Source: Nostoc sp. NMS7 (GTDB taxonomy: Bacteria > Cyanobacteriota > Cyanobacteriia > Cyanobacteriales > Nostocaceae). From it: a DNA stretch of 52,026 nt. The notes beneath the pieces were generated by a model. The model searched no databases, had not been told where the DNA came from, and saw only the letters and a list, made by a program, of their open reading frames with translations. Below, one piece after another: positions 22,585-32,161 of the stretch. Both the position numbers and the translations under genes were made by a program. The first letter of the stretch is position 1; every line of letters begins with the position of its first letter. Location: assembly GCF_017115085.1 (NCBI RefSeq), contig NZ_JABXKJ010000072.1, positions 1 through 52,026 of the forward strand, in the 5' to 3' direction.

Positions 22585-25323
22585 TCAACTTGCAATCAGC
22601 CGTTCTTGAGCCTGTTGATCATCGTTATTCTCTTGGCGATCGCCTTCTTGTTGCAGAGATGCTCCGCTTTGATGCAGCCTGTCCGCAGGACTTAACCAAT
22701 CGCGCAATACTGGGGTTTGATCTATCTCTTTGCCAATATGCTTAAAGCCTCTGTTTTCCTTCAAAGCAGGAATGTAAGCATCAGTAAAGGCTCTCAGTCC
22801 TAACAGATTGCCTTTGGGGGTATCTGGATACTGAGCCATCACCCGTTCTCGTGCTTCCCGTTCATCCTGGTTATTGGCAACACTGGCCAGCATCATTTCG
22901 CCAGGGTAAAAGCGGGTACGCCAGAATCTACCACCTGTTTCTACTAGCCAGCAGGAATAAAGGTCGCTGGTACGGGGCAAAAATGCTTCAGTCGCATTTT
23001 GACTGATAATATTGACGGGATAGCCCAGATACTGTTGGAAAGAAGCAATACCGCTACTGGTAATACGTCCGGTAATCCGGTAGGTCATGTTCTGCATAAT
23101 TTGAGCGCCTGTCGAACACTCGCAAATGGTATCCGGGTCTTGGGACAACAGCAGAACAGCAATGCCTTCTTTTCTTCCCGTGGCACAGGTTTCGCCTATA
23201 ATCTGGGCAAAGCCATCTTTACGTAATAATACGGAAAGCTCATCGCCAATAAACAAACTCTTAGGATGGGATAAGGCATTACGGATACAGGCACTATGGG
23301 CGTTAATTGCCATCAAGTAAGCATCTTGTTCGTTACTCAATCCACTGAGGGCAAAGAATTTAATCGCCGGTAATGGGGAAAAAGTGCTGGGACGAGCGAT
23401 CGCTTTCCCCAACCTAGATGCTAGTAAAGCGCTAACCTGATTTTGGATTTGGTTAAGTGCCTGTCGGTCAATCTCTTCAAAGGATCTCAGATTGAGACGT
23501 TCTCTAGTGCAGAACTTGACGAAATCTGGTAGCGTGGGTATCTGCTGCCATTCTGGTGAAAGCCACCCCATCTCAAAGGCTTGGTTGTAGCGAGTAATAA
23601 TTTCTGGGTCTTTTAAAAATACGTCCAAAGCTTTGACCAGCAAAGCATCAACCCGTTGAGCTAAATGGGGGTTTGTGACTTTACCCATTGCGATCGCTGT
23701 TAATGCTTTGCGAATAAAGTCCTTCCAAGATTCCATACGCCGTTCCCGTTCTGACTTGTCGAACCGTCGCAAATCTGGCGGTTCCACTAGGTTACTGCTG
23801 CCACTGGAAATATCGTAATATGCTCCTTGTTCGCCCAAAAGCTCAATCGCCGTCTTGAAAGTGCTGTTACCAATAGCAGAGATATCCATACCAACAACGG
23901 GAATATTGTTCGCTAATGCCTCTAAAGCAAAACGCCATCCCAAAACGCTCTTTCCTGAGCCGGAAGTACCTGTAATTAGAGCGCGTCCAATCTGCTGGTG
24001 AAATAAATCCACATAAATAGGCTTGCCACCACGGCTGGTAAGGAATTCCACACCTTGTTTATCGATGTCCTTGGGGACAGTTAGGGGCATAATTCCAGCT
24101 ACAGTATGGGTATCTAAAGTTATTCTGCGTTCGCTGAGATTACCTCCGTGCAGCAACCATTTGCAGGTAATCGGCAGGGTTTGCAGCCAAATTTCCCAAG
24201 CAATATTACGCTCTCGAATGACTTTGGCAGTCTCAAAACTGTTAGCCAATAAGTTGCAAGCGTGGGTTAACTCTTGGGCACTGTGACGATAAACTAGAAA
24301 TACAGGCGCACAGTGCAACGCTTTCGTGCCTTCATAAAGTCGTCGTTGGGCTTCAAAGGATTCCTCCTGTTTGATTTCCGCTCCAACGTCCCGTCCCTGT
24401 CCTTTGGTTATGGCTAAAGTGCGGGCTGTTTTGGATTGTTTTGCCTGACGCGCTAGGTTGTCTTGGATTAAGAAGTCATTGCTGCGGCTGATTTCAATCC
24501 AAGCTTCTGTATCGTGGACGTAGCTGGAAGCAAGGATTTTCCAGACCCACTTTAGCTGCTCTTGGGCATTAGACCAACCGACGGGGGGATCTGTTACAAC
24601 CATGACTCCACAAACCTTGCTTTTACCTGTGAGGTAAACTCGGTCATTATCTCCCCGATGTTCGGGACAAGCGGAACGTCCTTGTTGTCCTTCAATCAGT
24701 AATGTACAGATGTGTTTGTCGGTGGTTAGGGTTTCTGTTAACTCCAGTCCCGTCTCAGTCTCCTTCAGTGTAATGACTTGGGGAATAGGAGGTGCTGCAC
24801 CCTCATTAAATCGATTCCAAAGCCACTGCCACAAATCTGTAGCATTGCAAGGTGTTACTTCTAAGCCAATTTTGGTATTGAGCAGCAATTCCCACTGGAT
24901 AAATCCTTGCTGAAACCCTTGCAGTAAGAGCTTTTTGAAAAACTCCTCTTGGTAAATGCGTTTGTTCCCTGTAATCAATTCAACTGCCCAAGAGCCAAAT
25001 TTCCTGCATTTTTCAATCAGTCCACCCACAAAATCCTTTTGCTGTGAACCAGCTTCATCATCGCTCGTCCAAGTACAGAAGGCAATTTGATTCCAGATTT
25101 GGCGAGAACCTGCTTCCTTGAGTTGTTCCACCCGCAATTGCTCGTTGCGAAGCAGCACAGAAACTGGTTTCAAGTGGCAATCGTCTGCTAAGGCAGTAAG
25201 TGGGGTTTGGCGTTTGTGAGGTACTCCCTTGGTAGAGCCTGTCCGTAGGGAATATGACTCAGTATCATCACTATAACAGCCTGTACAAAAGGTAATTTTT
25301 TCACCGGGAGGTAGTTCTTTCAA
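22585..25323 (-). CDS. virB4: VirB4/TraC-like conjugation ATPase, start codon uncertain
   Basis: A 912-residue ATPase from a TTG at 25323. Walker A GTSGSGKS is at about 452-459, the Walker B region LFIGDELSVLL at about 695, followed by the conserved GRKEGIAVLLLSQDP block and NMTYRITGRI. VirB4 ATPases power pilus assembly and substrate transfer. The frame continues 22 codons upstream (to 25389) through residues that look homologous (SENIRQNSEFAHSIEEG) but has no ATG, GTG or TTG there. The 5' edge consists of an STRR-like CTGACTTCTGAATTC repeat, so the true start may have been lost; an ATT start is possible. Two dispersed-repeat stretches (GCGGACAGGCT types) lie in the coding sequence. Confidence 0.85.
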   Translation of the reverse strand: MKELPPGEKITFCTGCYSDDTESYSLRTGSTKGVPHKRQTPLTALADDCHLKPVSVLLRNEQLRVEQLKEAGSRQIWNQIAFCTWTSDDEAGSQQKDFVGGLIEKCRKFGSWAVELITGNKRIYQEEFFKKLLLQGFQQGFIQWELLLNTKIGLEVTPCNATDLWQWLWNRFNEGAAPPIPQVITLKETETGLELTETLTTDKHICTLLIEGQQGRSACPEHRGDNDRVYLTGKSKVCGVMVVTDPPVGWSNAQEQLKWVWKILASSYVHDTEAWIEISRSNDFLIQDNLARQAKQSKTARTLAITKGQGRDVGAEIKQEESFEAQRRLYEGTKALHCAPVFLVYRHSAQELTHACNLLANSFETAKVIRERNIAWEIWLQTLPITCKWLLHGGNLSERRITLDTHTVAGIMPLTVPKDIDKQGVEFLTSRGGKPIYVDLFHQQIGRALITGTSGSGKSVLGWRFALEALANNIPVVGMDISAIGNSTFKTAIELLGEQGAYYDISSGSSNLVEPPDLRRFDKSERERRMESWKDFIRKALTAIAMGKVTNPHLAQRVDALLVKALDVFLKDPEIITRYNQAFEMGWLSPEWQQIPTLPDFVKFCTRERLNLRSFEEIDRQALNQIQNQVSALLASRLGKAIARPSTFSPLPAIKFFALSGLSNEQDAYLMAINAHSACIRNALSHPKSLFIGDELSVLLRKDGFAQIIGETCATGRKEGIAVLLLSQDPDTICECSTGAQIMQNMTYRITGRITSSGIASFQQYLGYPVNIISQNATEAFLPRTSDLYSCWLVETGGRFWRTRFYPGEMMLASVANNQDEREARERVMAQYPDTPKGNLLGLRAFTDAYIPALKENRGFKHIGKEIDQTPVLRDWLSPADRLHQSGASLQQEGDRQENNDDQQAQERLIAS

Positions 25324-25416
25324 ACCCTCTTCGATAGAGTGGGCAAATTCGCTATTCTGACGAATGTTTTCTGACTTCTGAATTCTTATTTAATGGATAC
25401 AAAATTCAAGTTGGGT

Positions 25417-26052
25417 TTACCTTATAGCTGATGTTGTTCCTGTGCCATTACCGACAAATATGAAAGTGATGACATCAATGGCAATTACGATGGAAAACGC
25501 TAAACCAACTTGAGTAACAATCGGTCGCCAGTCGTTACCTTGCTGTGCTTGGTTATAGGCAAATAGAGAAGCAGCAGCAACCAGCAGCAAGAATGCACCT
25601 CGGATGAGGTTAAATGTCAAACCAACAACATTGGCATCCAAAGTGCTAGTGGAACCGCCTCCTGCTTGGGAACTTTGTTGGGCTAAATTGTTGAAGAAGC
25701 TTTCCAACCCGCTTAAGAAAATAGCTTGGGCTGGAGTTGTAAAGGTATCGAGTAAAGCGGTAATAGTGATAATGGCGGCAACAATATGCCAGAAGCGAAT
25801 TTTTCTACCTAAATACTTTTCTAGAATTGGTACTGTCCGAATTACGTACCCAATACTCAAGAAAACAATGGTGGCACATCCCAAAATAGTGACGAATATG
25901 GGTTTGGTAGCTAACAAATAAATTCCAATCGCAAGACATAGTAAAATGAAAAGTAAGTCTGTGCGGTTGATTTTCAGGTTTCTCAAGTTGTTTGAAAATT
26001 TACGAGATAGCAGCAGTTTTAACTGAGAAATGTGAGATTTTGTGTTGTTCAT
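25417..26052 (-). CDS. Small membrane protein, possibly VirB2-like pilin
   Basis: A 211-residue protein with membrane segments near 32-48 (LLFILLCLAIGIYLLAT), 51-72, 87-103, and two in the last third (AFLLLVAAASLFAY, VGLAFSIVIAIDVITFIFVG). The TTPAQAIFLSG stretch near 105-115 looks like a signal-peptidase site that would release a C-terminal part of ~100 residues with two helices, the size and shape of a VirB2/TraA pilin. The N-terminal extension is longer than normal for a pilin. The gene lies just upstream of virB4 (order pilin, virB4), which supports the idea without proving it. Confidence 0.5.
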   Translation of the reverse strand: MNNTKSHISQLKLLLSRKFSNNLRNLKINRTDLLFILLCLAIGIYLLATKPIFVTILGCATIVFLSIGYVIRTVPILEKYLGRKIRFWHIVAAIITITALLDTFTTPAQAIFLSGLESFFNNLAQQSSQAGGGSTSTLDANVVGLTFNLIRGAFLLLVAAASLFAYNQAQQGNDWRPIVTQVGLAFSIVIAIDVITFIFVGNGTGTTSAIR

Positions 26053-26071
26053 TTTTTTCTTCTCGGTAGAA

Positions 26072-28117
26072 TTAAACTTGCATTTCTGGTTTGCTGGCTT
26101 TTCTTTGAGTTTGTTTCTGGCTTTGGCTTGCAGTATCTTTATCAGTCTGGGCTTGGGTAGAGCGAGTTGATTGCTGATTGTCCAGTAGCGCTTCTATCTC
26201 ACGCAGGGGGATACTGCACTGCAAAATCTCCGGGGGCTGCCCTGGTACTAAAACGGCATCAAGCACTTGTTCATCGTTACGATTAGGGTTAAATCCTTGA
26301 AGTAGCCGTGTACCATTGGGCAGTTTCACGACTTCAAATTCGTACTTGACTTTGCCCTTTTCAGTCCAGGTGAATGTCGGTTCATCGTTGCTGTTAAATC
26401 GGTTAGGTAGTTGTTCTTGAAATTTTTGAATTAATGCTTGGGTGCTGGCTTTGAGAGCGTATTCTTCTTTTGACTGTGGCAGTTTGCAAATACCAGCCTT
26501 TTCATCAGGGCTGAGATTGTCTTGTGCGATCGCCCACTGTCCCTGAGTGCGAGTACCAGCAAAGAGTGTTTCACCTTGGGTATTTTCTAAAGCGATCGCT
26601 ACGCCCGCCGCAGGCATCGCTACCTGCTTGTCCTGTGCTTCTACCCATAAAGTTTTGTTACTGGAAATGGCAATACCTGCTTGGGGTGATTGGTCAAATA
26701 ACTCACCAGCAACTTTGGCAAACCCCAATAAAGCATCAGCACAAGCAGCTTGTTGTTGCTGTGCTTGGCGTTTCGTTAGATGTTCTAAAATGTCAACGTC
26801 TGCTGGTGGCTGGTTAGCAGAGTTAGGTTGGACAATATCTGCATCAGTTTCTGACTCGACAACAGTAGAATTATTCTGTGGTGCTGCCATCTGTTTTTCC
26901 AATCGGCTAATTACCATTTCTAAACGGTCAAGTCGCTTGGAAAGAACTTTCAGGTAGGCTTCAATTTGGTCAAGCTGTTCGCTAACACTGGTATCCTTAT
27001 CTAATTCAAATGGTTGAGATTGGTATTTGGGGTCTAGTTGGGAACCAAGATTGTCTACTTTCGAGCCGATTTTGGTAGCAGCTACAGCCAGTGGATTATC
27101 TGTGACTGATTCTTCAGATACAGTTTGAAAATCTTGAGACTTTTGAGACTCTGGTGAGTCCGGCTTTGCTTCTTGCAAGCGACTGGCTATGTTATCTACG
27201 CGGTCATTCTGCTGTTGCAGTTCTTTGAGAATTCGTTCAAGCCGCTTTTCATCAGCCTCGGCTGCTAGCTGTTCCAAAACACCTTGTCCAACCGCAATTC
27301 CCAGAGATGCCAGTTGACCTGTTAAGCCTGCTAAATTCACCCCATTTACTTCTCGTCCATTGGTGGCAGCTGTGGCACTTAAACGCGAAGCTTCGTCTAG
27401 AGGCTCTCTGGATTTGGAGTTTTTGGCAGCAGTTTTATTGGTATTAGCTCTGTCCTGAGTTTTAGGTTGTGTTTTAGGCTGAGACTTACTTTGGGTTTTA
27501 GTTGAAGTTTTGGCTTGAGTTTTAGTTTGGGCTGCGCTAACACGACTAACAGATGGCTCGTCTTCTTCACCTAAGTCATCTAGGTCGTCTAGTTTAGTGT
27601 TGAAATCATCATTTAATAGGTCGTCTAGTTCGTCGTTTGTATCATCTATTTCTTCATTTTCTTCATCTAAATCAAGCAGGTCATCTTCTAATTCATCATC
27701 GAGATCGTCTAGTTCTGTTTCAGCAAAACCGCAAATTTCAGCAATGTTAGAAGGGGTGAAGTAGTTTTCATCTTTGCTGGTAATTCCTTCGAGGTTTTTA
27801 ATCAGGTATTTGCCATTGGTTCTGTGGTTCGGATCATTGGTGAGGTAGAAGCGATAGCCTCTAATCTCGTCATCATCTCCACCTCCAACACAGAGTTCTA
27901 CTGTGATGGGGGCTTTACCCGATTCCTGGCTGTAGTTTTCTACATAGGCTTTAAAGTCTTCGTGGGACTGGATAGAATCATCTTGAATTGAGGATGCGAT
28001 CGCTTTATCCAATGTGTTTTCAATATGGCGGAGTTTACGGCGATCTGTCAGGTTTTCCCATGAGCGATTTTGAGAATTTTGTCTTTGCTTAGGTTTGGTC
28101 AGTGTTTTGGTAGCCAT
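26072..28117 (-). CDS. Large acidic plasmid protein of unknown function, first gene of the conjugation operon
   Basis: A 681-residue protein I cannot assign. Residues 1-30 are basic; about 50-130 form a small globular region (FKAYVENYSQESGKAPITVELCVGG, then YRFYLTNDPNHRTNGKYLI); about 130-195 are extremely acidic (ELDDELEDDLLDLDEENEEID); next comes a Lys/Thr/Gln-rich linker, then coiled-coil stretches (LERILKELQQQNDRVDNIASRL and DQIEAYLKVLSKRLDRLEMVISRLEKQM), and a C-terminal domain of about 200 residues with FTWTEKGKVKYEFEVVKLPNGTRLL. It lies 19 bases upstream of the membrane/pilin-like gene. A role as DNA-binding or mobilisation accessory protein is possible. A dispersed repeat encodes the AMPAAGVAIAL segment. 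Confidence 0.6.
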   Translation of the reverse strand: MATKTLTKPKQRQNSQNRSWENLTDRRKLRHIENTLDKAIASSIQDDSIQSHEDFKAYVENYSQESGKAPITVELCVGGGDDDEIRGYRFYLTNDPNHRTNGKYLIKNLEGITSKDENYFTPSNIAEICGFAETELDDLDDELEDDLLDLDEENEEIDDTNDELDDLLNDDFNTKLDDLDDLGEEDEPSVSRVSAAQTKTQAKTSTKTQSKSQPKTQPKTQDRANTNKTAAKNSKSREPLDEASRLSATAATNGREVNGVNLAGLTGQLASLGIAVGQGVLEQLAAEADEKRLERILKELQQQNDRVDNIASRLQEAKPDSPESQKSQDFQTVSEESVTDNPLAVAATKIGSKVDNLGSQLDPKYQSQPFELDKDTSVSEQLDQIEAYLKVLSKRLDRLEMVISRLEKQMAAPQNNSTVVESETDADIVQPNSANQPPADVDILEHLTKRQAQQQQAACADALLGFAKVAGELFDQSPQAGIAISSNKTLWVEAQDKQVAMPAAGVAIALENTQGETLFAGTRTQGQWAIAQDNLSPDEKAGICKLPQSKEEYALKASTQALIQKFQEQLPNRFNSNDEPTFTWTEKGKVKYEFEVVKLPNGTRLLQGFNPNRNDEQVLDAVLVPGQPPEILQCSIPLREIEALLDNQQSTRSTQAQTDKDTASQSQKQTQRKASKPEMQV

Positions 28118-28430
28118 AGGTACTAAAAGCTGATTGCCTTAAGAGTTAACCTAACAAGACTTTATCTAAAAACAGCTAGACCAAATGGCGATTTATTGAT
28201 TGTCCAGTTGGCTATTAACGTAAGTCGCTAGTTAAACAAAAGGTGACTACGCTTCATTAGATAGCCAACGAAATGCGTAGGTGTAGCTGTAAGGGGGCGA
28301 TCGCACTGCTTGACAATAATTGCGTAATTTTACTCCTTGACAAGTGAGAGATGCTTTGAATTAAGATTAATTTACGCCACAAATTTTAAATTTTAATTAT
28401 TGAGTTCTTTATTGTATTAACTAAAAATTA
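28118..28430. other. Gene-free divergent promoter region
   Basis: This 313-base stretch separates the conjugation operon (minus) from the A+T-rich cargo (plus), so it must hold promoters for both or mark the insertion border of the cargo. TTGGCTATTAACG and GATAGCCAACG face each other near 28207 and 28260, and a GCGATCGC site is at about 28297. The base composition falls sharply after about 28360. Confidence 0.4.
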
Positions 28431-30821
28431 ATGGAAATATCAACGGATGTTTTTAAAGAAATAGGTAGTAAAAAATCTACTCTAGATTTCAGTCTTCTTG
28501 ATGAGGATCAACAAGAAGTCTTAAACAAGATCACAAATTTCGTAAAAAATTCAGAAATCCAAATTTTTATTCTACAAGGAACGTCAAATAGTGGTAAATC
28601 ATTTCTTATTCCTTATATTGAAAAAATTGCTTATCAACTAGGTATTGAAGAGGTATTATCTTTTGCTGAATCAACAAGAGTTGCTAGAAACTTAATGTCC
28701 ACTTATAATCTTGAAAATGTAAATAGTATTTACTCTTATATTTATGGTGGTACTCCTACAGAAGTAATTGATGACAGAAGTGATGAAAGCGATCAAACTG
28801 ATGAAGGAGATATAATTGATATTGTACCATTGAGAAAATGTAATAATTCAGATAATTCCATCTTTATTGTCGATGAATCACAGCTTATATCTGATAGTTT
28901 TTATGAAAGTTTTGATCTCCGGTTTGGTTCGGGTCATCTTTTAAAAGATTATCTTGAATTTACTGCCCTTAAAGATTCTAAAAGAAAAATAATATTCATC
29001 GGCGATCCATTTCAATTAAGTTTTGGAAATGAACAAGAATCACCTCTTATTCGTAAATATCTGGAAGAAAAGTATCAATTAGTAGTTGACGTTGCTCAAT
29101 TATCAGACAAAACAAACTATTCGCCAATTAATGCTGAAGCACTGAAATGTGTTTCAGGTATTAGCAATAAGATGTTTAATGATTTACAAATTAATCAAAC
29201 ATCAGATGCCGTTATTCATTTAACAAAAGATAAAATAGAAACTTACATATCAGAATTGAATAAAAGTGACATTCACATCCTATGTTTTTCTAATGAAAAC
29301 GCACATAATATCAATTTATGGATTAGAAGAAAACTATTAAAGTTAGACAAAAACCTTGCTGTTGGTGACATTGTATTATTCTACAATAATATTAGTGTAG
29401 GTAATCATGATCCATTTGCTCCTATAAAATCAATTTATAATGGTGATTTTGGAGAAATAAACGCAATTTTTGAAGCAAGCAAACAAGAAATAAAAATAAA
29501 AAATATATCAGTTACTTTAAGCTTTCGAGAAGTCAATATTAAATTAAATGTAACCCAAAAAAATATTAGCGTATTACTACTAGAGAATTATTTAAATAAT
29601 CCCCAAGCAGAATTGGGTAAAGAAGAGAAAATTGCCTTAAAAATTATTATTAACAATCAATTAAAGGAGGAAGTTAACGCCTGTATTTTTGAACATTCAG
29701 ATGAGTATAATCATCTCCGAGACTCTGAAGAGTATAGAGCATTAGAACTTGATATATCTAAGTTTAAAATCAGATTAGACAATGGAGAACAAGTTAAGAC
29801 AAGGCTTGGAGAAAAAGAGAAAGAATTAAACCGTTTATTAAAGAACGCAAAAAAACAATACAGAAATAAAATTAAGCTGCGACTTCAAAATGATCCTGCT
29901 AGTAACTACTTCAAGTTTAAAAATACTGCATTTATTCGATATGGTTATGCAATGACTGTACACAAAGCCATGTCTTATAAATGGCAAAAAGTTGTATTTA
30001 ATACAAACCAAGGGGAAAATAGAGGAAGAACTAATCAAGACTATTTTAAGTGGTTATATACAGGTATTACTAGAGCTACTTCTCAGATTGTTTTATGCGG
30101 ATATGAACCAATAACTCCTTTATCTTATCCTAATCTTAAAATACAAAATTCCAGTGATAATAATAATTATAAAGATTGGGTGAAAAGTTCTTTTATATCA
30201 AAACAAGATGCTGATTTAAGTAAGTTATTATTTGAATCTTTAAGCGAGGATTTAAAACAATATTTTGATGCTCAATTTAAAAATACCGTTTTAATAAGTT
30301 TAAGTTTATTTATTTCTACAAAATTCCAATCTAGTAACTTAAGAATACAAGCAATTAAACATAACCAATATCAAGAAATTTACGAAGTTACTGAAACTAC
30401 AAATAAAAATAAAACAGCAACAATTATATTTTCTTATAAAAGTAATGGCGTGTTTGGTTCTCCGATTGTACAAAAAGCAGAAACTCCACAGTTTAAGGAT
30501 GAAGTATTATTTGTATTGACAAGAAAGATAGCTATTTCTAATATCACTTTAGAAAAAAAAGATGGTTGGAGAGAGAAACTATACAATAATTTAATCGAGA
30601 GATTAAGAAATAAAGAAATTTATTTAGAATATATTTCTGAATATATTTCAGAAAATAATTCTCATGATTTGATAAAGTTATTCGGAACAAATGGAGATGG
30701 TAAATTATGTATCAAACTTGATTACAAACAAAAAGGTTTTATTAGCACAATTACTGCCATTTATTGCGATGATCCTAATTTATGGAAGATATTTCAAGAA
30801 GTTATTCACGAGTACAATTAA
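28431..30821 (+). CDS. SF1 helicase (RecD/UvrD-like) of an A+T-rich cargo module
   Basis: A 796-residue protein with superfamily 1 helicase motifs: Walker A GTSNSGKSF near 49-57, Walker B IFIVDESQL near 144-152, motif III IFIGDPFQLSFGN near 186-198, motif V AMTVHKAMSYKW near 507-518 and motif VI YTGITRATSQIVL near 543-555. Between II and V lies a variable, partly coiled insert; about 230 residues follow the helicase core and have no recognisable fold. The DNA is markedly A+T-rich with AAA/AAT/ATT codons, unlike the genes on both sides, so recent acquisition is likely. It is followed after 5 bases by a TPR protein gene, forming a two-gene module. A defence or repair role is conceivable; function is unknown. 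Confidence 0.75.
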   Translation: MEISTDVFKEIGSKKSTLDFSLLDEDQQEVLNKITNFVKNSEIQIFILQGTSNSGKSFLIPYIEKIAYQLGIEEVLSFAESTRVARNLMSTYNLENVNSIYSYIYGGTPTEVIDDRSDESDQTDEGDIIDIVPLRKCNNSDNSIFIVDESQLISDSFYESFDLRFGSGHLLKDYLEFTALKDSKRKIIFIGDPFQLSFGNEQESPLIRKYLEEKYQLVVDVAQLSDKTNYSPINAEALKCVSGISNKMFNDLQINQTSDAVIHLTKDKIETYISELNKSDIHILCFSNENAHNINLWIRRKLLKLDKNLAVGDIVLFYNNISVGNHDPFAPIKSIYNGDFGEINAIFEASKQEIKIKNISVTLSFREVNIKLNVTQKNISVLLLENYLNNPQAELGKEEKIALKIIINNQLKEEVNACIFEHSDEYNHLRDSEEYRALELDISKFKIRLDNGEQVKTRLGEKEKELNRLLKNAKKQYRNKIKLRLQNDPASNYFKFKNTAFIRYGYAMTVHKAMSYKWQKVVFNTNQGENRGRTNQDYFKWLYTGITRATSQIVLCGYEPITPLSYPNLKIQNSSDNNNYKDWVKSSFISKQDADLSKLLFESLSEDLKQYFDAQFKNTVLISLSLFISTKFQSSNLRIQAIKHNQYQEIYEVTETTNKNKTATIIFSYKSNGVFGSPIVQKAETPQFKDEVLFVLTRKIAISNITLEKKDGWREKLYNNLIERLRNKEIYLEYISEYISENNSHDLIKLFGTNGDGKLCIKLDYKQKGFISTITAIYCDDPNLWKIFQEVIHEYN

Positions 30822-30826
30822 CCACA

Positions 30827-31879
30827 ATGTCATCTTCAAAAAAAGACCTTACAAACCTAGCTAAACAAAAACTCGATTCAGGTGATTTTCAAGAAGCCCT
30901 TGATATTTACTATCAACTTTATATTGATTTTCCCAATGAATTCCATTCATTGGATACTGTTTTTTTGCTTAAATGCTTAAGAAATAATGCGATTCTTCCT
31001 GAAAATGTTGATATTGAAAATATAGTAATTGCTCATATCCATGAAGCACCAGTTGAGAATATTTATGTCTGGTATCTTTTCGATCAGCACGTTAAGAACT
31101 TTAATAAAGATTATATTTGGAAACATGAAAAAGGGATTAAAAAAATTACTGAAATATCAGAACAAAAAGACTATATAACCAACCAAGATAGGGTTCCTTG
31201 TCCTTATACAATAGGTATTTTTAAGTTAATTAAGGCTTATAAAAAACCGAATATCAATGTCAATAAACTTCAAGAATGGATTACTAAGTTAGAACCAAAA
31301 AAACTTTCAACGAATGAAACAGAGTTTACTGATACTGATGGTCAAATAAAAAGGCAAGCATCTGATTATGAAGAATATTTCTCAATTTTAACTTCTCTAT
31401 TGCAAAAGCAAGAAAAGCATCAAGAATGTATAGATAATTGTGATATAGCTTTATCATCTATTAGTAAGTTTCATTATGATAATGACATTTGGTTTAAGCG
31501 AAGAAAAGCACTTTCTTTAATAGCTTTAGGTGATATTGAAGCAGGTAAAAGTATTTTATTACAGATTATTCAAGGTCACAAAGGGCAAAAGTGGTTTATT
31601 TATCAAGAAATTGCTGAAATTGAATTTGATGATAAAAACCATGAACAGGCGTTGATCAACTGTTGTAAAGCTGCTTTATTTCAAGGAGATGAAGATAAAA
31701 AAATTAAACTTTATCTTATAATGGCTAGATGCTATTATAAAATTCAAGAAATTGAAAAATCAAAATTGTTAGCAGAATTAATTGGGCTAATAGTTCAAAA
31801 ATATGATTTGAGACTAACTGATGAAGTCAGCAAAATTCTTAATTATTACAAAATTCCTTATCCAAAGATTGAAATATAA
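30827..31879 (+). CDS. TPR-repeat protein, C-terminus cut off by an in-frame stop
   Basis: From ATG at 30827 the 350-residue protein begins MSSSKKDLTNLAKQKLDSG and shows tetratricopeptide-like helix pairs: DSGDFQEALDIYYQLYIDFP near the start, EKHQECIDNCDIALSSI, LSLIALGDIEAGKSILLQII, HEQALINCCKAALFQGD and IMARCYYKIQEIEKSKLLAEL. TPRs mediate protein interactions. The TAA at 31877-31879 is followed in the same frame by 93 further sense codons encoding a cold-shock-like domain, so the natural protein was probably longer (about 440 residues). The 5-base gap to the helicase suggests co-translation and a joint function. A+T-rich like its partner. Confidence 0.75.
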   Translation: MSSSKKDLTNLAKQKLDSGDFQEALDIYYQLYIDFPNEFHSLDTVFLLKCLRNNAILPENVDIENIVIAHIHEAPVENIYVWYLFDQHVKNFNKDYIWKHEKGIKKITEISEQKDYITNQDRVPCPYTIGIFKLIKAYKKPNINVNKLQEWITKLEPKKLSTNETEFTDTDGQIKRQASDYEEYFSILTSLLQKQEKHQECIDNCDIALSSISKFHYDNDIWFKRRKALSLIALGDIEAGKSILLQIIQGHKGQKWFIYQEIAEIEFDDKNHEQALINCCKAALFQGDEDKKIKLYLIMARCYYKIQEIEKSKLLAELIGLIVQKYDLRLTDEVSKILNYYKIPYPKIEI

Positions 31880-32161
31880 AATTATTTAAGAGAAAAACAA
31901 ACACAAATTATTAATATATGTAAGCAAGATCAGTTAAGAGATAAAAAGGTTTTTCAAGGTAAAATTCATAGAATACATAGCAATCAAAAATCAGGACATT
32001 TAAATAGTTATAATAATGAGCGTTATTTTTTCGGAATGCGAGATATACAATGTAACAAATATCATCTTGCAGAAGGAACTGCCGTAGAATTCTTTCTAAA
32101 ACAATCTCAAAATCAACAAGGAACACTTGAAGATCATGCTGTTATCACTAAAATTATTTGA
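31880..32161 (+). pseudogene. Cold-shock/OB-like domain, detached 3' part of the TPR gene
   Basis: Directly after the TAA the same frame stays open for 93 codons to TGA at 32159-32161. It reads KVFQGKIHRIHSNQKSGHLN, then RYFFGMRDIQCN, LAEGTAVEFFLKQ and DHAVITKII. The pattern GKIxxI...GxxxS...YFF...DI......GxxVEF......A.xI is that of a cold-shock (OB-fold nucleic-acid-binding) domain. No ATG, GTG or TTG precedes the domain, so it is unlikely to be an independent gene. A single nonsense change in the TPR gene, or programmed stop-codon read-through, would explain it. Confidence 0.65.
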
